Made by a program: the position numbers and the translations under genes. Of a stretch of 21,752 nt of DNA, positions 20,598 to 21,752 are shown piece after piece. The notes below the pieces were generated by a model, which was not told the DNA's origin, ran no database searches, and worked only from the letters and a program-made list of their open reading frames with translations. Origin of the DNA: CAYQAE01 sp964415445 [NCBI: uncultured archaeon] (GTDB lineage: Archaea > CAYQAE01); NCBI GenBank assembly GCA_964415445.1, contig CAYQAE010000015.1, forward strand, positions 1 to 21,752, written 5' to 3'. How positions within the stretch are numbered: the first letter of the stretch is position 1; each line of letters begins with the position of its first letter.

Positions 20598-21685
20598 CCA
20601 ACAAGTAGTGCACCACTTTCTAACTTAAATAAAAGTTCAACTAATTTCGATTTTAATTTTTCATCGTCTAGTAGCTGGATTTGGGTATTTAAAATTTCAG
20701 TAACATTTTTCTTGATAGATTTATCTTTATTTGTATTTTTTATTAAAGATTTTATAAACTTAGTTAAGATCTCAACAAGTTCATCTGGGCCAATAGATGT
20801 ATTTATGGCATTAATATTTTCTTTTGTATCAGCTTTTAGATCAATTTTCTTTATAAAAGGATATCTAGAAGATAAATTATCCATTGAATTAAAAAAAGTG
20901 TCTTCTGAGATTACATCTATATTCTGGAGATGAATCTCTAAAAGAAAATTTATCAAAATCTCAATATTTTTGATCTCTCCACTTACATTTATCTTTGGAC
21001 CACTACCGGTGAGAGAAAAATCAAACCAACTAGAATTAAAATTAAGATAGGGACTTTTTTCAACTTTAATTTGTTGCAAATTATCATCTTTTTTTAATTT
21101 AATCTGAAAATCTACTAAAGAATCAATTCCTATCAATTTAAGTCTAGGCCACAAATCCTCAGTAACTACAAAAAATGATCTGATCTTTGAATCTTTAAGT
21201 TTAGCAAAAAGTTCATTCATCTTATGGAAGATCTCATCATTTGAAAGATCTAATAAAATACTAGGAAAGACTAAAAAGATTGCATCAACTAAATCAAATT
21301 TAGACATATTATTTATCGATGTGATTAATCCTAAAAAAAAACTTGAAATACCATTTGCACACCTGTAAATATTTTTTTCAGTATCTAGGTGTGAGAGATC
21401 GCTCTTTACATTCCATGAATAATAGTCTAACCAATTAATATTGTCACTTTCTGGGTTATAATTATATCCTCTCTTTTTAATATCATTTTGAATAATTTCA
21501 GGAGTATTTGTAGCATCAGCAAAAATTAATCCCTTATTTTCAATGTTTTTGAGAGCAATTTTATAAATAAAATCTCTTATAGGTACTTCAGAAGGAGCAA
21601 TGAAAAAATTAATAGTGCTTTTATCAATCTTACCGCCGCATAATACTTCAAGACCATCTATGCCTAAAGAGAAATCGTCTTTCAT
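20594..21685 (-). CDS. KaiC/RecA-like protein lacking nucleotide-binding motifs
   Basis: The N-terminal about 205 residues follow the archaeal KaiC-like RecA pattern: GIDGLEVLCGGKIDKSTINF (8-27) matches the GxxxLDxLLGGGxxxGS entry, then ADATNTPEIIQNDIKKRGYN (56-75) matches the segment after strand 2, and a late SFFVVTED...IDSLVDFQIKL (170-197) matches the last core strands. The Walker A site is absent (IAPSEVPIRD at 29-38 instead of GxxGxGKT), and the Walker B strand (DAIFLVFPS, 134-142) has no terminal Asp. It is thus probably a pseudo-ATPase that binds a partner. The C-terminal about 150 residues (from about 215) are unrelated to KaiC and unrecognised, mostly helical at the end. The gene shares four bases tail to tail with the MutS-like gene. 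GAGGT lies about 12 bases before the ATG. Confidence 0.72.
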   Translation of the reverse strand: MKDDFSLGIDGLEVLCGGKIDKSTINFFIAPSEVPIRDFIYKIALKNIENKGLIFADATNTPEIIQNDIKKRGYNYNPESDNINWLDYYSWNVKSDLSHLDTEKNIYRCANGISSFFLGLITSINNMSKFDLVDAIFLVFPSILLDLSNDEIFHKMNELFAKLKDSKIRSFFVVTEDLWPRLKLIGIDSLVDFQIKLKKDDNLQQIKVEKSPYLNFNSSWFDFSLTGSGPKINVSGEIKNIEILINFLLEIHLQNIDVISEDTFFNSMDNLSSRYPFIKKIDLKADTKENINAINTSIGPDELVEILTKFIKSLIKNTNKDKSIKKNVTEILNTQIQLLDDEKLKSKLVELLFKLESGALLVG

Positions 21686-21752
21686 TTGAATAAATACCTC
21701 AACTATTCTTGATATTATTATAGCTTATAAGAGCGGGTATTAAGGCAATAAG

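Noticed and set aside
1-21752. tRNA or rRNA genes, CRISPR arrays, insertion sequences, attachment sites
   Set aside because: No cloverleaf-like GC islands other than the SRP RNA, no regularly spaced repeats, no transposase or integrase, and no long terminal repeats were found by reading.

Overview
This is an AT-rich (about 30% GC by eye) stretch of an archaeal chromosome, most likely from a euryarchaeote. The evidence is an archaeal-type SRP RNA, TATA-box promoters, Shine-Dalgarno sites of the GGTGAT/GGAGGTG kind, the archaeal mevalonate branch (mevalonate kinase, UbiD-type anhydromevalonate-phosphate decarboxylase, two-subunit aconitase-X-type phosphomevalonate dehydratase), an archaeal-type CoaD, 6-phospho-3-hexuloisomerase and an archaeal lipoprotein. 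I cannot name the genus from the sequence alone. I see no insertion sequence, CRISPR array, tRNA, rRNA or prophage, so this is a housekeeping segment.

Layout. At 206-1282 (minus) a GC-rich SRP RNA gene is followed 18 bases later by queC, and its promoter region is shared with a divergent HAD phosphatase (1344-2144, plus). At 2145-2588 there are two tiny plus-strand membrane ORFs. At 2589-6376 (minus) lies a tightly overlapping isoprenoid operon: mevalonate kinase, decarboxylase, then large and small dehydratase subunits. At 6690-9646 come a lipoprotein, a zinc-ribbon peptide plus CoaD (minus), an M24 peptidase and a seven-helix membrane protein. At 9807-10421 is hxlB (PHI), followed by a 377-base gap that may hold an unrecognised small transcript. 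At 10799-13057 (minus) are a zinc-ribbon protein and an NfeD-NfeD-stomatin operon. At 13093-16744 (minus) a histidine operon hisH-hisI-hisC-hisD ends in a translationally coupled ferredoxin, only 35 bases upstream of the NfeD genes, so one long transcript is possible. At 16880-21685 are an unknown all-helical protein (minus), a divergent MutS2-like ATPase with an N-terminal helix-hairpin-helix (plus), and a KaiC/RecA-like protein without nucleotide-binding motifs (minus).

The points most worth a second look are: the SRP RNA, whose helix-8 GGAA tip appears to carry a roughly 28-nt extra hairpin; the four-gene archaeal mevalonate operon; the ferredoxin coupled to hisD; a Cys-rich insertion in HisI; a palindrome over the predicted start of the his transcript; the possible small RNA or peptide unit at 10480-10736; and the degenerate KaiC-like protein beside the MutS-like ATPase. 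Five small genes (35-53 codons) too short for a usual ORF cutoff, or peptides shorter still, are annotated here; two of them, a zinc ribbon and a ferredoxin, are well supported.
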